Assembly (NCBI GenBank): GCA_038110535.1
Contig: JAYNJW010000018.1
Span: forward strand, 1 to 35,444
DNA length: 35,444 nt
Reading direction: 5' to 3'
Origin: Chordibacter sp038110535
GTDB taxonomy: Bacteria > Verrucomicrobiota > Verrucomicrobiia > Opitutales > Seribacteraceae
Shown: piece after piece, positions 34,360-35,444 of the stretch
Numbering within the stretch: the stretch's first letter is position 1
How the letters are laid out: each line of letters begins with the position of its first letter
The notes under the pieces: generated by a model
Database searches by the model: none
Told to the model about the DNA's origin: nothing
Seen by the model: only the letters and a program-made list of their open reading frames with translations
Program-made: the position numbers and the translations under genes

Positions 34360-35029
34360 AACCCAATTTGGAATCTTCGAAGTTTTTTATCTGCGAACCA
34401 GTAAATTTCCTCAGGGCCGCTTCCGGATCTATCCCGGCTTTCCGACATGCTGCAATGTATTCAAATAATGCACGGCCTGCCTTGGACTCATCCAAGCCTT
34501 CCGCCAGTTGATCCACCACCGCTTCATCCCAATCGCCTTTTGAATGAAGCCCTAGTTTGCATACCTGTTTATAGAATTTATCTGCATGCAGAGTTGCGGG
34601 AATCTGGGGAGGTAATTCCTTGAATAATTTATTGATATCATCTTCCCCACGGGCTTTTTTTTCCTCCGCCTTAATTTTTTCCCAGCGGTCAATCACTGCA
34701 TCCGCATCCTCTTCCTTATCATCGGGATCTCCAAACACATGGGGATGCCTACGGACTAATTTCTCGGATATCTCCCGGGCTACATCCTCCAGATCAAACC
34801 TCCCTGCCTCTTCTTCAATCTGGGCATGAAAAACAACCTGCAACAAAAGATCGCCCAGTTCTTCCCTTAGAAGTTCGGTATTTTCTGTATCAATTGCTTC
34901 CAATACCTCGGCGGCTTCCTCCACCAGACAACGGGCAATGGATTGGTGGGTCTGTTCCTGATCCCAGGGACATCCATCCGGAGCCCTTAATTTTGCCATC
35001 AAATTTCTAAGTCGTTGAATTTCACTCAC
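34358..35029 (-). CDS. mazG: MazG nucleoside triphosphate pyrophosphohydrolase
   Basis: A 223-residue enzyme that hydrolyses nucleoside triphosphates (including non-canonical ones) to the monophosphate and pyrophosphate, cleaning the nucleotide pool. Visible motifs are APDGCPWDQEQTHQSI, VEEAAEVLEAID, LREELGDLLLQVVFHAQ, KLVRRHPHVFGD and DRWEKIKAEEK, the classic MazG signature including the metal-binding EExxE and ELGD elements. It is shorter than E. coli MazG (263) at the C-terminus. The start is GTG, with no clear ribosome-binding site. It is divergent from the trpC fragment, with only 81 bases between the two starts, and precedes the metallopeptidase gene. Confidence 0.95.
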   Translation of the reverse strand: MSEIQRLRNLMAKLRAPDGCPWDQEQTHQSIARCLVEEAAEVLEAIDTENTELLREELGDLLLQVVFHAQIEEEAGRFDLEDVAREISEKLVRRHPHVFGDPDDKEEDADAVIDRWEKIKAEEKKARGEDDINKLFKELPPQIPATLHADKFYKQVCKLGLHSKGDWDEAVVDQLAEGLDESKAGRALFEYIAACRKAGIDPEAALRKFTGSQIKNFEDSKLG

Positions 35030-35033
35030 ACTG

Positions 35034-35158
35034 GTGCACTATTGTATTGATCCCGCGGACTTGCAAACCCATAGCCCGAGAATTTCAATTTATCACACTT
35101 TACAGACTTAATGGACAAACTATCTGAAATCATGGCGGCCAAACGCCGAGTGATCAAA
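35034..35158 (+). repeat. direct repeat copy 1 (trpC leader and 5' codons)
   Basis: Aligned without gaps to 35320-35444 (offset 286), it differs at 10 of 125 positions. Perfectly identical stretches span 35062-35102 and 35104-35148; the latter includes the ATG. Differences cluster in the first 28 bases and at the three codons where the protein changes from R-E-I-E to R-V-I-K. The true right end of the repeat cannot be seen because copy 2 reaches the window edge. Confidence 0.95.
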
Positions 35159-35275
35159 CCGATCAAAAAACTGGCCGAGCTGCTCAAGAACGCTCCACGC
35201 CATACTGATGATGGGCCCGATTGGGCTACTACTTTACTTCGCCGTGAGAAACGTGCGGACCAATATTTTCAGTAA
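35111..35275 (+). pseudogene. 54-codon trpC-like 5' fragment (remnant or mini-gene)
   Basis: An ATG at 35111 opens a 54-residue frame ending in TAA at 35275. It starts MDKLSEIMAAKRR, identical to the start of the next trpC, then continues VIKPIKKLAELLKN and PDWATTLLRREKRADQYFQ. That is consistent with the first helices of indole-3-glycerol-phosphate synthase, up to the point just before the conserved AEIKRRSPS barrel start, which is missing. Without the barrel it cannot be an enzyme. It may be a decaying partial duplication or a short expressed protein; the intact frame with a good leader keeps the second possibility open. No Shine-Dalgarno is visible in either copy. Confidence 0.7.
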
Positions 35276-35319
35276 TTGAATATAAAACATTCAATCTAAA
35301 TTGATATTTCTCCGAGTCA

Positions 35320-35444
35320 GTGCACTATTGTGTCGATCCTGCGAGCATGCAAACCCATAGCCCGAGAATTTCAATTTATCACACTTTAAAGACTTAATGG
35401 ACAAACTATCTGAAATCATGGCGGCCAAACGCCGGGAGATCGAA
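35320..35444 (+). repeat. direct repeat copy 2 (trpC leader and 5' codons)
   Basis: Second copy, 286 bases downstream of the first. It runs to the window end, so the repeat may be longer. It contains the start of the presumed functional trpC. Confidence 0.95.
35397..35444 (+). CDS. trpC: indole-3-glycerol-phosphate synthase, first 16 codons
   Basis: The frame starts at ATG 35397 with MDKLSEIMAAKRREIE and leaves the window. This N-terminal pattern (short helix, then KRREIE) is characteristic of TrpC, which closes the indole ring in tryptophan biosynthesis. Only 16 residues are visible, so the assignment rests on that signature and on the partial paralogue upstream. The leader is nearly identical to that of copy 1. 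Confidence 0.68.
   Translation, partial: MDKLSEIMAAKRREIE

Overview
The window is a dense bacterial chromosome segment of moderate GC. Intergenic gaps are short and none exceeds 300 bases. No rRNA, tRNA, CRISPR array, insertion sequence or prophage was seen. Several features suggest a member of Verrucomicrobiota, possibly a marine Opitutae/Puniceicoccales-like lineage: a PEP-CTERM protein, an envelope protein with DP...A..WA repeats, a MoxR/DUF58/BatA/DUF4159 locus, a ParE of the type common in Bacteroidetes, and frequent GTG/TTG starts. This placement is inferred from gene content, not from a marker search.

Left edge (1-1704): the 5' part of a type IIA topoisomerase B subunit (ParE/GyrB type) leaves the window on the minus strand. 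It is divergent from an EI24/CysZ-like membrane protein. Positions 1717-13992 hold the dominant feature, an eight-gene minus-strand operon: MoxR ATPase, DUF58 protein, BatA/VWA protein, giant DUF4175-like coiled-coil protein, VWA/GATase-like membrane protein, HEAT-repeat protein, DUF4159 protein and a MORN-like membrane protein. Four of its seven junctions overlap by ATGA or a similar stop/start. The proteins together look like a membrane machine: a cytoplasmic AAA+ ATPase, three MIDAS-type VWA proteins, and large extracytoplasmic domains.

Positions 14097-15821 hold a PolB-like 3'-5' exonuclease and methionine aminopeptidase. A secreted lactonase-type beta-propeller (15949-17082) converges on a three-gene set of DUF3147, DUF423 and a repeat protein (17093-19095). 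An AT-rich pair follows (19242-21488): a PEP-CTERM protein and an unrecognised membrane protein, whose 3' end overlaps hflC antisense. Next come hflK-hflC, a CC0125-like lipoprotein and typA/bipA, all on the minus strand. A Kef-type K+/H+ antiporter (plus) then converges on a small DksA/TraR-type zinc-finger protein.

Positions 28329-31038 contain a secreted YHS-like protein with a clear terminator, then ribE - family-4 uracil-DNA glycosylase - thiamine pyrophosphokinase on the minus strand. The glycosylase lacks one expected Fe-S cysteine. A secreted ankyrin-repeat protein with a large N-terminal domain (31133-33586) converges on a YgjP-type metallopeptidase and mazG. At the right edge a direct repeat of about 125 bp carries the leader and first codons of trpC twice. 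The first copy is a 54-codon remnant or mini-gene and the second is the true trpC start, cut by the window end.
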